A stretch of DNA of 64,000 nt. Source: Streptococcus halotolerans (lineage in GTDB: Bacteria > Bacillota > Bacilli > Lactobacillales > Streptococcaceae). A program made the position numbers and the translations under genes. The notes beneath the pieces were generated by a model. It was not told the DNA's origin. It was given only the letters and a program-made list of their open reading frames with translations, and made no database searches. Positions 44,172 through 54,681 of this stretch are shown here, one piece after another. The stretch is taken from the NCBI RefSeq assembly GCF_001598035.1, contig NZ_CP014835.1:1182001-1246000 (forward strand), in the 5' to 3' direction. How positions within the stretch are numbered: the first letter of the stretch is position 1; every line of letters starts with the position of its first letter.

Positions 44172-44588
44172 ATGGAAAATTGTATTTTCTGTCAAATTAT
44201 TGCCGGTGACATCCCTTCTTCTAAAGTCTATGAAGACGATAAAGTCATTGCTTTTTTAGATATTACTCAAACAACAACTGGCCACACTTTACTAATCCCT
44301 AAAGAACATGTTAGAAATGTGCTCGACATGGATAATACAATCGCTCAAGATGTTTTTTCTCGCCTTCCTAAAGTGGCTCGAGCGATTCAAAAAGCTACCG
44401 GAGCGGCTGGTATGAACATTATCAACAACAACGAAAAAATTGCTGGGCAAACTGTTTTCCACGCTCATATTCACCTGGTTCCTCGTTTTAATGAAAATGA
44501 TGGAATCGACATCAAATACACCACCCACGAACCTGATTTTCAAGTTTTAGGAAAATTGGCAGAACAGATTGCAAAAGAGGTCGTCTAG
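44172..44588 (+). CDS. hit: HIT-family hydrolase
   Basis: 138 residues from ATG 44172 (AAGGTGG site); MENCIFCQIIAGDIPSSKVYED is the family start with a zinc-like CxxC. VFHAHIHLVPR is the HxHxHxx catalytic triad. Cleaves nucleotide phosphoramidates in the family. Chromosomal gene that was divergent from ecsA before the island entered. Confidence 0.95.
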   Translation: MENCIFCQIIAGDIPSSKVYEDDKVIAFLDITQTTTGHTLLIPKEHVRNVLDMDNTIAQDVFSRLPKVARAIQKATGAAGMNIINNNEKIAGQTVFHAHIHLVPRFNENDGIDIKYTTHEPDFQVLGKLAEQIAKEVV

Positions 44589-44891
44589 ATGAGACTAAAA
44601 AAAGCACTAGCTGCTGGTATGGCAGCCTTTCTGGCATATAAAGCCTTTCAAAAGCGTCGAGAAATAGCCGAAACTTATAGCACTGAAAAAGATCGACTGG
44701 CTAGTATGAATAAAGATAAAGAGAATATCCAGAAACAATTAACTATCATTAAATCAGAATTAGCTAAAGTCAATAATTTAAGCGAGGATACCCAACATAA
44801 AGTTCGCGTCTTTCAAAAAGATTTAGCACCTCGACTTCAAATTATCAAAGAAAAAACCGAGCATCTACAAAATCATCTCGATACTAACTAA
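44589..44891 (+). CDS. Conserved streptococcal membrane-anchored coiled-coil protein, 100 aa
   Basis: A short N-terminal hydrophobic segment (LAAGMAAFLAYKAF) followed by a charged coiled coil (EKDRLASMNKDKENIQKQLTII). Starts directly after the hit stop. Function unknown; co-transcribed with hit. Confidence 0.65.
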   Translation: MRLKKALAAGMAAFLAYKAFQKRREIAETYSTEKDRLASMNKDKENIQKQLTIIKSELAKVNNLSEDTQHKVRVFQKDLAPRLQIIKEKTEHLQNHLDTN

Positions 44892-45008
44892 TCCATCGAG
44901 TGGAGACTAAGCTCTAGTTCCCCTCACACTATCATGCGTGCTAGTCTAGTACACGGTGGTTCACGTAACCTTTAACGTAGACCTTTCTAGGTAGTCATAT
45001 ATGCAAGA

Positions 45009-45041
45009 AACCAGTCCACGTTCAGCGAGGACTGGTTTTGA
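45009..45041 (+). terminator. Terminator of the hit operon; 44892-45199 otherwise empty
   Basis: CCAGTCC/GGACTGG stem followed by TTTTG. No gene is seen in the rest of this gap. Confidence 0.7.
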
Positions 45042-45199
45042 TATTGCACGCTTTTGGACTAACTTCAGTGCCACTAATTGATAGCGGTCACTCCCATCCA
45101 GATGCTCTAACTGCTATCCATGCGTAATACCTAGCTTAAGGAGCCCTCAAAGTCGCTTAGATCTCTTCTTCCATTGTTTCCAGATAATAATTCTAATTC

Positions 45200-45604
45200 G
45201 TGTCCTCAATCTTTCATCAATACTTGTCATGGCAGACTTTATACTACTCATTATCATTGCTGGGGGACTGCAATACACACTGGCCGAATGAGTTTCTCAA
45301 GCCATTATCAGCAGCTTATCCTCATGATTACATTTTGCTCGTCATAGATAACGCCGTGTGGCATAAATCCAGTAGATTAGATAACCCTGCCAACATTAGC
45401 TTTGAGTTCACTTCCCCTTATACACCTGAAGTGAACCCAATTGAACAAGTATGGACTGAGATTCACAAAAGAAGTTTTCAGAATAAAACGCTTAAAACAC
45501 TTGATGACGTGATGAAGAAGTTCCAAGAAGTGATTCAAGGATTAGAACAATCACTTAAAAAAACCATCGTCCACAGACAATGGTTACAAAAAGTTAGTTT
45601 TTGA
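45200..45604 (+). pseudogene. IS630-family transposase remnant
   Basis: The C-terminal half of a DDE_3 transposase: ILLVIDNAVWHKSSRL with a catalytic Asp and SPYTPEVNPIEQVWTEIHK with the Glu. The first 40 residues do not fit the family and look frame-shifted, and the N-terminal domain is missing. It differs from the 16.5-kb fragment. Confidence 0.8.
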
Positions 45605-45624
45605 TTTTTGTTGAATTTTAATAA

Positions 45625-47514
45625 TTATAGACGTGATATCTTAAAGAATGGTAAACCTAGCGCGGTGTCGTCTTTATCTGTACTCCTAGTGTTAAATAGA
45701 TAGGACATTGCATACCAACCAGATAGAGATTTTGTATAGGGATCAGTTACGTAGACCTTACCATTATTGTATCCTTTTAGGACTAACTCATGCGATCCTC
45801 TTGTCACAAAAACATTATTTTGAACAGCAGCCAAGACATGGTGTCCTTCTCTTAAAGCTGTTACAAGGCTAGTATAACTAGATAAATTTGTAGCTTTCAC
45901 TCCCCATGCATTGGCTGCTTTCACAATACCTGGTGCACGAGTTCCAGGTACAAGGCGATCAAATTCTTTGGTATTGTAATATAACCAATCGGCCACAGTT
46001 GTCGGCATCACAGTTTTGCCTGTCAAAGCTGAAAAGACCATGCTTAATGAAGTTGGAACGCAACCAGTGTCTCCCATTGTGTAGCGTCCATAACGTTTAG
46101 ACGACCAACGAGGATCTCGCTGATTAAAGTATGGCATCGGATAGACTTTTTGAAACTTTTTAGCTACAGCCATTTTCTTCTCAAAAGGCTTAACTGTTGT
46201 TCCTGGAGCAGAACCACCTTTTTTCACTAGGGTAACCTCAATGCCTTCAACACCCAAAGAAAAACCCTCTGTCCCAGCACTAGATCCGTTCTTTGCCCAA
46301 TCTAACCATCCTTTATTCTGACTATGAACACGATAATAAACATCATAGTGTTGACTAATCTCACCTACTAAGGCAATTCTCACTGCCTCGATTTGGCGAT
46401 TGGAGTTCTCTTGACCACTTGCTTGGCCTTCTCTAACAGCTGGCGTCCAGCCGACATTTTGAATGTGGGTTTGATAGGATAGATGGCCTAGATAATCCGA
46501 ATGAAGACGAAGTTTCAAAGACTCTAGTTGTTGATTCTGACCTGTACTACCACTCAAATGACCATCAGAAACAGCGCCCTGCCAACCTTTTTTCTCAATA
46601 TAGGTTTGATAACTAAGCGAAGCTGATTGAGCGTCTTTTGCTATAAAAGACCGGCTCATGGATCCTGTGAAACGAGCACCTTTAGGAAGGATTTGCATTT
46701 CAAGGGCTTCCAGACGTTTCGAGAGGCCTTCCGTTCCAGCATTAGCCCCATTCTTCGCCCAACCTAACCATCCGTAATCTTGAACATGAACACGGTAGTA
46801 AAGATCAAAATGAGCTGCCAATTCTTGCGTTAATCGAACATTAACTGCCTCAAGACGTTTGCTTTGACCAACTGTACCACTAAGTTCTCCATTTTTGACT
46901 GGTCGCTGCCAGCCTATATTTTGAATATGGCTTTGATAAACAATTCCTCCTAAGCTCGACATGTCTTTACCCAAACTGAGCTCGAGAGCTTCTAAACGTT
47001 TGCTTTGACCAACCGTACCAATCAATTGTGTTGCATTACTTGGCTTTTGCCAACCTATATTTTCTACGTGCGATCGAATATTAATATCACTATTATCGAC
47101 TTTCGATAGATTTGATGCTGTTTCTGTAGCAGGTCGACTCTCTATTGTTGGAGGCGGCGCCACTTGGTCACTACTGCTCACCATTGAGGATGCCATCACT
47201 GGTGTTGGCGTTTTAGCCATCTTCAATAGGTTGGACGTTTCCGCAGGATTATCAGTCTCTGCAACCGATGATTCATCTCTCAAATCACGACCAGGTTCTT
47301 CCAATGAGGAATCAGCCGTCACAGATGTGGTTTTTATACCATTAGTTGGCTGCGGTGTGACATTCTCAGAACCACTCGTTGTTTCGCCAGCAACTACGCC
47401 GTTAACAGCTGGTGCAGCCTCCTCTGCCAAAACACCAGGGGCAACCAAAAGACTAGCTGTGGTAACACCGGCAATAACCCATTGCTTTTTAGCCTTGTAC
47501 ATCTTCTTTTTCAT
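45625..47514 (-). CDS. Secreted ChW-repeat protein with C39-like peptidase domain
   Basis: 629 residues. N-terminus KKMYKAKKQWVIAGVTTASL resembles the KxYKxGKxW signal peptide, with cleavage after VLAEE. A disordered Ser/Thr/Pro region follows, then at least six ChW repeats (GWQ or GWLGWAKNGANAGTEG, SKRLEALE). From about residue 465 a Peptidase_C39_2 domain has GDTGCVPTSLSMV (Cys), GSHELVLKGYN (His) and VTDPY (Asp). Likely wall-associated hydrolase or adhesin; no LPXTG. Confidence 0.82.
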   Translation of the reverse strand: MKKKMYKAKKQWVIAGVTTASLLVAPGVLAEEAAPAVNGVVAGETTSGSENVTPQPTNGIKTTSVTADSSLEEPGRDLRDESSVAETDNPAETSNLLKMAKTPTPVMASSMVSSSDQVAPPPTIESRPATETASNLSKVDNSDINIRSHVENIGWQKPSNATQLIGTVGQSKRLEALELSLGKDMSSLGGIVYQSHIQNIGWQRPVKNGELSGTVGQSKRLEAVNVRLTQELAAHFDLYYRVHVQDYGWLGWAKNGANAGTEGLSKRLEALEMQILPKGARFTGSMSRSFIAKDAQSASLSYQTYIEKKGWQGAVSDGHLSGSTGQNQQLESLKLRLHSDYLGHLSYQTHIQNVGWTPAVREGQASGQENSNRQIEAVRIALVGEISQHYDVYYRVHSQNKGWLDWAKNGSSAGTEGFSLGVEGIEVTLVKKGGSAPGTTVKPFEKKMAVAKKFQKVYPMPYFNQRDPRWSSKRYGRYTMGDTGCVPTSLSMVFSALTGKTVMPTTVADWLYYNTKEFDRLVPGTRAPGIVKAANAWGVKATNLSSYTSLVTALREGHHVLAAVQNNVFVTRGSHELVLKGYNNGKVYVTDPYTKSLSGWYAMSYLFNTRSTDKDDTALGLPFFKISRL

Positions 47515-47598
47515 GATTTAATCTCCTAAACTAAAACATTTTTAAGTTAGTATAGCAAAAGATTTTTTAATTTTCTACCTGTTTTACAAAACTTTTCC

Positions 47599-48135
47599 TT
47601 ATTTCAATTTATCATTTTTGTAAATGTGCACCCTTTCCAAACCTCGAAACTGTTGCTGGCGTAACGCTTCATATACAACCATGCAAACAGCATTAGAAAC
47701 ATTTAAACTTCTAACGTGTTCATCATTCATTGGAATCCTAAGAGCCTTCTCTACATTCTCTCGCATAAACATTTCAGGTAGACCAGTATCTTCGCGCCCA
47801 AACATAAAGTATTGATCTAGTTGTTGATCATAATCCACATCAGAATAGGTTTTATCTGCAAACTTAGAAATCAAAAAAACGGGACCGTCAACGCTTTCCA
47901 TAAACGCTTCTAAAGAGTCATAATAATAAATATCCAATTTATCCCAATAATCGAGACCTGCACGTTTCATTTTTTTATCATCAATAGGAAATCCCATTGG
48001 TTTAATAATATGTAAGGGACTATTAGTCGCTGCGCAGGTTCTCGCAATATTTCCAGTATTTTGTGGGATTTGCGGCTGAAAAAGCACGATGTGATTACGA
48101 CCAGTTGATTGTTTCTCATAATTGTTTTCTACCAT
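47599..48135 (-). CDS. trmL: tRNA (cytidine34-2'-O)-methyltransferase TrmL
   Basis: 178 residues from ATG 48135 with AAGGAG 8 bases upstream; a longer frame runs through a leader hairpin. SPOUT knot fold: [33 protein letters not shown] and [18 protein letters not shown] are the three family motifs. Modifies the wobble base of tRNA-Leu. Confidence 0.93.
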   Translation of the reverse strand: MVENNYEKQSTGRNHIVLFQPQIPQNTGNIARTCAATNSPLHIIKPMGFPIDDKKMKRAGLDYWDKLDIYYYDSLEAFMESVDGPVFLISKFADKTYSDVDYDQQLDQYFMFGREDTGLPEMFMRENVEKALRIPMNDEHVRSLNVSNAVCMVVYEALRQQQFRGLERVHIYKNDKLK

Positions 48136-48162
48136 AGCTTCATACTCCTTGATTTTGCCCAT

Positions 48163-48239
48163 AAAAATAACCACGCTACCCGGAGTCAAGCTCAGCAGAT
48201 AGCGTGGTTCGTGTTGACTCGTTACCTTAAATCATAACA
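48163..48239 (-). promoter_or_regulatory. Attenuator-like leader of trmL
   Basis: Minus strand: TGT-TATGAT (48239-48231), then GAGTCAA (48220-48214), AACCACGCTA (48209-48200), TTGACTC (48189-48183), TAGCGTGGTT (48178-48169) and five T. The arms alternate a-b-a'-b', so the terminator stem and the alternative stem exclude each other. Confidence 0.6.
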
Positions 48240-48401
48240 GGTTTGATTTAAACCAACGAATAGCTTAATAGTAAGTATAACACTTTCATCACGAGTGTCA
48301 ACTATTTTCTCTTAAATTTCTTCATAAAATTATCTTTTGGTAGGATGCATTTTTAACAAAAAAAGAGTATGATAGGGTGTAATTATTTATGGAGGAAAAT
48401 C

Positions 48402-49766
48402 ATGCAAATAATTCTAGTCGGCGGTGGTAAGGTCGGAGCTGCGCTTTGCCGATCACTCGTCGAAGAAAATCACGATGTCGTATTGATTGAACAAAAAGAA
48501 AGTGTTTTAAAACATCTCACTAAACGCTACGATATCATTGGACTTCTTGGAAACGGCGCCAACCATAAGATTTTAGAACAAGCTGATATTCAAGATTGTG
48601 ATATTTTTATTGCCATGACCGATAAAGATGAAGTCAATATGATTGCAGCAGTTCTTGCTAAGCAAATGGGAGCTAAAGAAACCATCGTCCGCGTTCGTAA
48701 CCCAGAATACTCTAACGCTTACTTTAAAGAACGCAATTTCTTAGGGTTTTCCTTGGTGATTAATCCTGAACTTTTGACAGCACGCTATATTGCTAATAGT
48801 ATCGACTTTCCTAATGCTAAATCTGTCGAACACTTTGTCAATGGACGCGTCATGCTTATGGAATTTTCGGTATCCGATCAGAGCGTGCTCAGTCATATGT
48901 CTCTCTCAGAATTCCGCAGAAAATTTGGAAATATCGTTATCTGCGCTATTCAAAGACAAGATACTATCCTCATTCCTGATGGTAACGACACCATCCTTCC
49001 TAAAGACCGTATTTTTGTAACAGGTAGTCGTGTTGAAATGGTTCTTTTTCATAATTTTGTTAAGCACAAACTCATCAAAAATATGATGATTATTGGTGCG
49101 GGACGCATCGCCTACTACCTCCTCTCGTTACTTCGCAATAACAAAATCAATTTAAAAGTTATTGAACGAGATGAAAAACACGCACAATGGCTTAGTCAAG
49201 AGTTCCCCCATCTTAACATTGTTGTTGGTGACGGAACTGCCAAGGATGTTCTCTTAGAAGAAAGTGCTGCTAATTATGATGCTGTAGCTACCTTAACAGG
49301 TGTTGATGAAGAAAACATCATTGCCTCTCTTTTCTTGGAAAAAGTCGGTGTGCCAAAAAACATTACCAAGGTCAACCGTACTAGTCTCCTCGAAATTATC
49401 GACCATAATTTTGTATCGTCTAGTATTATTACCCCTAAAAGTATCGCTGCCGATACCGTCATGCATTTTGTCCGTGGACGTGACAATGCTCAAGATTCTA
49501 ATTTGGATGCCATGCATCATGTGGCCAATGGCCGTATCGAAACGCTTCAGTTTGAAATTCGCGAGAAGAATAAAATGGCTGGACAACAGCTCTCCAATAT
49601 CAAACTTAAAGATAATGTCTTGATTGCTGCTATTATCCGTAAAGGCAGAACGATTTACCCCACTGGTGAGGACATTCTTGAAGTCGGGGATAAAATCGTT
49701 ATCATCACCCTACTTAAAAACATTACAAAAATCTATGATTTGATGAAGAGGTCGCGTAATGAATAG
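48402..49766 (+). CDS. trkA: Trk potassium uptake regulator TrkA
   Basis: 454 residues from ATG 48402 (GGAGGAAA). Two RCK units: GGGKVGAALCRSLVEENHDVVLIE and MMIIGAGRIAYYLLSLLRNN are NAD-binding Rossmann starts, each followed by an RCK_C domain. Gates the TrkH channel; pneumococcal homologues respond to c-di-AMP. Overlaps trkH by 8 bases. Confidence 0.94.
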   Translation: MQIILVGGGKVGAALCRSLVEENHDVVLIEQKESVLKHLTKRYDIIGLLGNGANHKILEQADIQDCDIFIAMTDKDEVNMIAAVLAKQMGAKETIVRVRNPEYSNAYFKERNFLGFSLVINPELLTARYIANSIDFPNAKSVEHFVNGRVMLMEFSVSDQSVLSHMSLSEFRRKFGNIVICAIQRQDTILIPDGNDTILPKDRIFVTGSRVEMVLFHNFVKHKLIKNMMIIGAGRIAYYLLSLLRNNKINLKVIERDEKHAQWLSQEFPHLNIVVGDGTAKDVLLEESAANYDAVATLTGVDEENIIASLFLEKVGVPKNITKVNRTSLLEIIDHNFVSSSIITPKSIAADTVMHFVRGRDNAQDSNLDAMHHVANGRIETLQFEIREKNKMAGQQLSNIKLKDNVLIAAIIRKGRTIYPTGEDILEVGDKIVIITLLKNITKIYDLMKRSRNE

Positions 49767-51201
49767 AGCAATGGTCCGTTTTTTATTATCAAAACTCCTT
49801 ATCATCGAGGCAGGACTGCTACTAGTCCCTCTTTTGGTATCCTTCATCTATCAAGAGGATTGGACTATTAAACGCAGTATCATCTATACGATTGGGCTGC
49901 TACTAGTCCTCGGCGGGCTGGGCAGCTGGGTAAAACCGAAAAACCACCACATTTACACTAAAGAAGGCATGCTGATCGTCGCACTCTGCTGGGTCCTGTG
50001 GTCCTTCTTTGGTGCCCTTCCCTTCGTGTTTTCAGGTCAAATCCCAAGTCTTATTGATGCCTTTTTCGAAGTCAGCTCAGGCTTTACGACCACTGGAGCT
50101 ACTATTTTACCAGATGTTGCTGTTTTATCACACTCTCTCCTTTTCTGGAGAAGTTTCGCTCATCTGATTGGAGGTATGGGGGTACTGGTTTTTGCACTTG
50201 CTATTATGAGCAATAGCAAAAATGGTCACCATGAAGTTATGAGAGCTGAAGTTCCTGGACCTGTCTTCGGAAAAGTGGTCGCAAAACTAAAAAGTACCGC
50301 TCAAATTCTATACTTCATCTACATGGGAATGTTCCTTATCTTTACTCTCATTTTATGGCTTTGCGGCATGCCATTTTTTGACAGCATCATAACAGCTATG
50401 GGAGGTGCTGGTACTGGTGGCTTTGGTGTCTATAACGATTCTATAGCTCACTATAAGAATCCACTTATCACCTATGTCATTTCTTTTGGTGTCACGCTTT
50501 TTGGTATTAATTTCAACTTGTACTATTTGATATTGATGCGAAAGTTCAGGCTTTTCTTTAAAGATACTGAATTACGCCTATATCTAGGAATCATTCTCGT
50601 AGCGACAATAATGATCAGCTTAAACGTCAGTCACCTATATACCAGCCTAGAGGAGACTATTCGATTCTCTTTCTTCCAGGTAACCAATATCATCACAACA
50701 ACCGGTTTTGGGATTACTGATCTAACAGTCTGGCCATTATTTGCGCAATTTATGCTTCTCTTATTGATGTTTTTAGGCGGATCTGCTGGCTCCACAGCTG
50801 GTGGTTTTAAAGTTATCAGGGCACTTATCATTTCTAAAGTTGTCAAAAACGAAGTTTTAAAGACACTTTATCCTCGTCGCGTAATGTCTCTTCATATTGG
50901 GGAAAATGTTATCGATAAGGAAACACAGCATAGTGTTCTAAAATACTTAGCCATCTATGTCATCATGTTTCTTGGGCTGGTCTTTTGTTTAAGTATCGAC
51001 CATCAAAAAGATTTTATGGTAGTCATTAGCGCAGCTGCGTCTACCTTTAATAATATCGGGCCGATGTTGGGAACGGCTGAAACTTTTGACATCTTCAGTC
51101 CCTTCTCAAAACTGCTCATGAGTTTTGCCATGATTGCCGGTCGTCTGGAAATCTATCCTATGCTCTTACTTTTCTTAAGACGCACCTGGTCCAAGTATTA
51201 A
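49759..51201 (+). CDS. trkH: Potassium transporter TrkH
   Basis: 480 residues, a multi-span membrane protein with repeated P-loops: SSGFTTTGATIL, GGAGTGGFGVYN, TNIITTTGFGIT and AAASTFNNIGPML are the K+ filter regions. Works with TrkA; translationally coupled. Confidence 0.95.
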   Translation: MNRAMVRFLLSKLLIIEAGLLLVPLLVSFIYQEDWTIKRSIIYTIGLLLVLGGLGSWVKPKNHHIYTKEGMLIVALCWVLWSFFGALPFVFSGQIPSLIDAFFEVSSGFTTTGATILPDVAVLSHSLLFWRSFAHLIGGMGVLVFALAIMSNSKNGHHEVMRAEVPGPVFGKVVAKLKSTAQILYFIYMGMFLIFTLILWLCGMPFFDSIITAMGGAGTGGFGVYNDSIAHYKNPLITYVISFGVTLFGINFNLYYLILMRKFRLFFKDTELRLYLGIILVATIMISLNVSHLYTSLEETIRFSFFQVTNIITTTGFGITDLTVWPLFAQFMLLLLMFLGGSAGSTAGGFKVIRALIISKVVKNEVLKTLYPRRVMSLHIGENVIDKETQHSVLKYLAIYVIMFLGLVFCLSIDHQKDFMVVISAAASTFNNIGPMLGTAETFDIFSPFSKLLMSFAMIAGRLEIYPMLLLFLRRTWSKY

Positions 51202-51209
51202 TACAATGA

Positions 51210-51240
51210 AAAAACGGTTCACTTTTGTGAATCGTTTTTG
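51210..51240. terminator. Terminator between trkH and yidD
   Basis: AAACGGTTCAC/GTGAATCGTTTTT. It overlaps the 3' end of yidD, so convergent genes share it. Confidence 0.75.
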
Positions 51241-51470
51241 GTATGTCTTTTGAGTGAGAAATGGTCAGGAACAGGATCAAATCCCGTTTTTGACCAAGGA
51301 TGGCAACGCAGAATTCGGGCTATTCCCATTAGCATTCCCTTAAAGCCATGTTTATCAATGGCTTCAATCATATACTGAGAGCAGGTTGGCCGAAAACGGC
51401 AGGTTCCTTGAGATATGGGAGACAGGTATTTTTGATAAAAGCGAACGATTGCTATTAATCCTTTTCTCAT
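51219..51470 (-). CDS. yidD: Membrane insertion efficiency factor YidD
   Basis: 83 residues. [28 protein letters not shown] and [16 protein letters not shown] are the conserved Cys-containing YidD segments. Overlaps rluB by 4 bases. Confidence 0.92.
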   Translation of the reverse strand: MRKGLIAIVRFYQKYLSPISQGTCRFRPTCSQYMIEAIDKHGFKGMLMGIARILRCHPWSKTGFDPVPDHFSLKRHTKNDSQK

Positions 51471-52195
51471 TTGGTTTTGTTAACCGCCAAATTATGAAGC
51501 TGGCTAACCTCTTTCTTGTTAAGTCGACGGGATTCCCCTGGACGAAGCCCAGTCAAATCAAGGGTACCAAACTGAGTGCGTGATAATTTATCAACGAGTA
51601 AACCAACAGCTTCAAACATCTTCTTAACCTGGTGATGACGTCCTTCATGGATAACCAATTCAACAATTGAACGATTTTTATCTGCTTCAACTTTGATGAT
51701 ATTGTAACGAGCAGGCTTCGTTTTCTTGCCATCAATAACAACACCACGCGTCAGCGGTCGAAGATTTTCTTTAGTTGCAAGACCCTTCACACGCGCCACG
51801 TAGACTTTGTCAATCTCATTACGAGGGTGAATCATTTTATCAGTAAAATCACCATCATTCGTCAACAGGAGAAGCCCAGAAGTATCCCAATCCAAGCGAC
51901 CAACAGGGTAAATCCGTTCCTTAACTTGTGGCAGTAAATCCACTACCGTTTGACGCCCTTTTTCGTCCGACACACTGGAAATCACTCCACGGGGTTTATT
52001 TAACAGATAATAAACTTTTTCTTCGTTATAAATAGGGCTACCTTCAACTTCAACAACATCACCTGACTTGACGGTTGTCGCCAACTCAGTCACTTTCTCT
52101 CCGTTAATGGTCACCAGACCCTTTTTAATCAATTCTTCTGCCTTACGACGACTTGCCACACCTGCGTGGGCAATGTATTTGTTAATTCTCATCAT
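51467..52195 (-). CDS. rluB: 23S rRNA pseudouridine synthase RluB-type
   Basis: 242 residues. S4 domain at the start ([24 protein letters not shown]) and catalytic Asp in [30 protein letters not shown] is a family motif. Follows scpB as in other streptococci. Confidence 0.92.
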   Translation of the reverse strand: MMRINKYIAHAGVASRRKAEELIKKGLVTINGEKVTELATTVKSGDVVEVEGSPIYNEEKVYYLLNKPRGVISSVSDEKGRQTVVDLLPQVKERIYPVGRLDWDTSGLLLLTNDGDFTDKMIHPRNEIDKVYVARVKGLATKENLRPLTRGVVIDGKKTKPARYNIIKVEADKNRSIVELVIHEGRHHQVKKMFEAVGLLVDKLSRTQFGTLDLTGLRPGESRRLNKKEVSQLHNLAVNKTK

Positions 52196-52204
52196 CTTGT
52201 TTCC

Positions 52205-52768
52205 TTATTCTTCTAGAGAGGGAACTTCCGCAAATAATGCGACCTCTTCTTCCTTGATGTCAATAGCTGAAACATCAACCAACTCGTCTAAGCTATTGAT
52301 GCCCATGTAATCTAAAAAATAATCCGTAGTCGCGTAAAGATTGGGACGACCAAGAACTTCCTTCTTTCCAATTTCCTGAACCAATCCGAATGCTTGCAGC
52401 TTACTAATAGCTCCACTTGAATTGACCCCACGAATCCCATCCACTTCAATCCGGGTAATAGGTTGCTTATAAGCAATAATAGACAAGGTTTCAAGGCTTG
52501 CGCGAGACAGACTTTGATTGATTGGAGTATGTGCATATGACTTCAACAGTTCTGCATGGTCATCTTTGGTTACTAATTTATAGGTATTGGCAGATTCTAA
52601 AATGGTCAGAGCAGAATCCTTATCTTGTTGATACTTCTCTACTAATTTGTCCATAGACTGTTGTAAGCCTGAGGGTGGTAGTTCTAATAATTCTGCCAAT
52701 TGACGGATTGATAACCCTTCTTCTCCAGCCACGAAGAGAAGCGCTTCAATTTGCGATAAGGTTGTCAT
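52205..52768 (-). CDS. scpB: Condensin subunit ScpB
   Basis: 187 residues with two winged helices ([48 protein letters not shown]). Partner of ScpA and Smc in chromosome segregation. Overlaps scpA by 4 bases. Confidence 0.94.
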   Translation of the reverse strand: MTTLSQIEALLFVAGEEGLSIRQLAELLELPPSGLQQSMDKLVEKYQQDKDSALTILESANTYKLVTKDDHAELLKSYAHTPINQSLSRASLETLSIIAYKQPITRIEVDGIRGVNSSGAISKLQAFGLVQEIGKKEVLGRPNLYATTDYFLDYMGINSLDELVDVSAIDIKEEEVALFAEVPSLEE

Positions 52769-53472
52769 GTCGCCTCCCTTCTTAAGGTAACATCTGAAAA
52801 ATTCTGCACTTGCTCAACCCTTAGCGTTTGACGTTTGACCAATTCTAAAATAGCCAAAAAGATGGTAATCATCTGCTCTTTGCTTTCCACTTTTTGAAAC
52901 AATGCTTGCATTGATTTAGGTTGACCAGGCTCAAGCTGATCCTCAACAAATACCATCATATCCTCAATACGGTAATCATCTGCTGCAATGGTCGTATGCT
53001 CTTGGTTAAAAGCGACCTGTCTTTGAGCCATGATTTTTGAAAAAGCTAAATAGAGATCTAAGGTCGTCTTATCCTCTTTTAAGGTCACATCCTCTGAAAC
53101 AATTTCTGTCTTTGGCTTTGAAAATAACTTGGCACGCTCTTGATGCTGTTGATCCAGTTCCTGTGAAATAGCTTTGAAACGTTTGTACTCTTCGATTTGC
53201 GAAAGGAGTTCCATCTCAAGATCTTCTTCAAATGGTACTTCTTCCACAAGTTTTGGTAAGAGTTTACGGCTTTTAATCAGCATGAGCTGACTAGCCATTA
53301 CCATATATTCTCCAGCAACTTCCAACTTCATCACTTGAAGAGTTGCCAGATAGGCTAAATATTGTTCGATGACCTCAACCAAGGGCACATCATAGATATC
53401 CACCTCATACTTTGACACCAAGTGCAAAAGTAAATCAAGGGGACCTTCAAAATCTTTTAATTTGATATCCAT
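52765..53472 (-). CDS. scpA: Condensin kleisin ScpA
   Basis: 235 residues. [32 protein letters not shown] is the N-terminal Smc-neck contact; the C-terminal winged helix ([18 protein letters not shown]) contacts the Smc head. Adjoins xerD-like and scpB genes. Confidence 0.95.
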   Translation of the reverse strand: MDIKLKDFEGPLDLLLHLVSKYEVDIYDVPLVEVIEQYLAYLATLQVMKLEVAGEYMVMASQLMLIKSRKLLPKLVEEVPFEEDLEMELLSQIEEYKRFKAISQELDQQHQERAKLFSKPKTEIVSEDVTLKEDKTTLDLYLAFSKIMAQRQVAFNQEHTTIAADDYRIEDMMVFVEDQLEPGQPKSMQALFQKVESKEQMITIFLAILELVKRQTLRVEQVQNFSDVTLRREAT

Positions 53473-54215
53473 TATTTGAAATATTTCTCGAGAGTTTGAC
53501 TGGATTTTAGTCCCAACTGTTTAGCAATCTCTGTCGCTGATTTTCCTAAAACGATCTGACTAAGAATATACTGCTGTCTCAATTTTTGAGCAGTCAAGTG
53601 ACTCAGATTGAGACTGTCTAAATAGGCCTTGAGTTGTAAGAAAAACCACTGACGAGAATAAGCTTTCCCTTTATTATCAAAGAGATATGAATCCTCAGAC
53701 ACTTGTGGTAGTTGTTGCAAGATAGTCTTTGGCAGGTGAAGAATCCTGACTTGATCATCTTTCTTAACCTTCAAAACCTTAAACTCAACATCAAGCCTAT
53801 CGCCTTTTATCTCTGCCATTTCTTTCAGAGTCAAGCCCATGAGTGCTAGAAATGAAGCAATTAAACGACCTTGCCACCATTTACTGTCTTCAGTTAAAAA
53901 GTCCAAATCAACCTTTTTGAAAGAGCCCTTTGGTGCAGGCAGACCTGCTTTTACCTTTTTTAAACGGTAGTCATAGTCTACATGGCCTTCTTCGTAGAGA
54001 TAGTGTAAAAATTGATTGACCGATGATTGTTTGCGCTTTTGGACACTGACTTTTAAGGATTTTAAAAATTCTTGGTAATAAAGAAGACTGGTGTCACTAA
54101 TATGTCCTTCTACTAAATCCATAAACTGCTCTAAGTCATAGGAGTAGGATTTTTGAGAGGCGGCTGAGATGTTTTTCTCAGCTAAAAAGGACGTAATCGT
54201 CTCTTTAGTTATCAT
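53472..54215 (-). CDS. Degenerate XerD-like recombinase
   Basis: 247 residues from ATG 54215 ([16 protein letters not shown]). A SAM-like N-terminal domain and a tyrosine-recombinase fold, but the catalytic set is eroded: the Arg of box I is replaced ([12 protein letters not shown]), the box II HxLR is AQKLRQQ, and LGH is LGL; only a terminal Tyr remains (LEKYF). Streptococci use XerS for dimer resolution; this protein is conserved in the scpA cluster with unknown role. Confidence 0.85.
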   Translation of the reverse strand: MITKETITSFLAEKNISAASQKSYSYDLEQFMDLVEGHISDTSLLYYQEFLKSLKVSVQKRKQSSVNQFLHYLYEEGHVDYDYRLKKVKAGLPAPKGSFKKVDLDFLTEDSKWWQGRLIASFLALMGLTLKEMAEIKGDRLDVEFKVLKVKKDDQVRILHLPKTILQQLPQVSEDSYLFDNKGKAYSRQWFFLQLKAYLDSLNLSHLTAQKLRQQYILSQIVLGKSATEIAKQLGLKSSQTLEKYFK

Positions 54216-54681
54216 GTTTTTCTTTTGGTGTGATGTCATAATCCTCAGTAAAATCATGTAGCAAGGCATTGACAGCCTTTAGTATCGATTTCCGCGTGAT
54301 AATCCCCATAAAATGCTTATCGCTGTCCAAAACTGGCAAGAAAGGATTATCCACGAGTTTGTGCATAATTTCTGTCAGTGGGGCATCTGCCAAGATCGTT
54401 TCCACCTTATCATTAACGGCCACAGCGACATCAGTTTGGGAAAGCTCCCAAGCGGCTAAATTATTGTCAGCCTGATAGCTCATAATATCAGAAATCGAGA
54501 CTGTTCCACAATAGATTTTCTCTTTTGAGATAACTGGGATACGAGAATAACCGTTACTCGTGATTAAGAGCAGCACATGATCCATATTATGGGTATCCAC
54601 CACGATAGCAAGGTCTTTCGAAGGAATTAAATAGTGCTCAGTGTAATTTAATAAAAAATCTTCAAATTCTTTGGCAATCAT
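54205..54681 (-). CDS. cbpB: CBS-domain protein (CbpB-like)
   Basis: 158 residues, two CBS repeats (VVDTHNMDHVLLLITSNGYSRIPVI and LTEIMHKLVDNPFLPVLDSDKHFMGIITRKSIL). Homologues bind c-di-AMP. Overlaps both neighbours. Confidence 0.8.
   Translation of the reverse strand: MIAKEFEDFLLNYTEHYLIPSKDLAIVVDTHNMDHVLLLITSNGYSRIPVISKEKIYCGTVSISDIMSYQADNNLAAWELSQTDVAVAVNDKVETILADAPLTEIMHKLVDNPFLPVLDSDKHFMGIITRKSILKAVNALLHDFTEDYDITPKEKHDN

Noticed and set aside
44892..45199. Additional genes between the hit operon and the IS630 remnant
   Set aside because: Only a terminator is recognisable; frames are short and lack ribosome sites.
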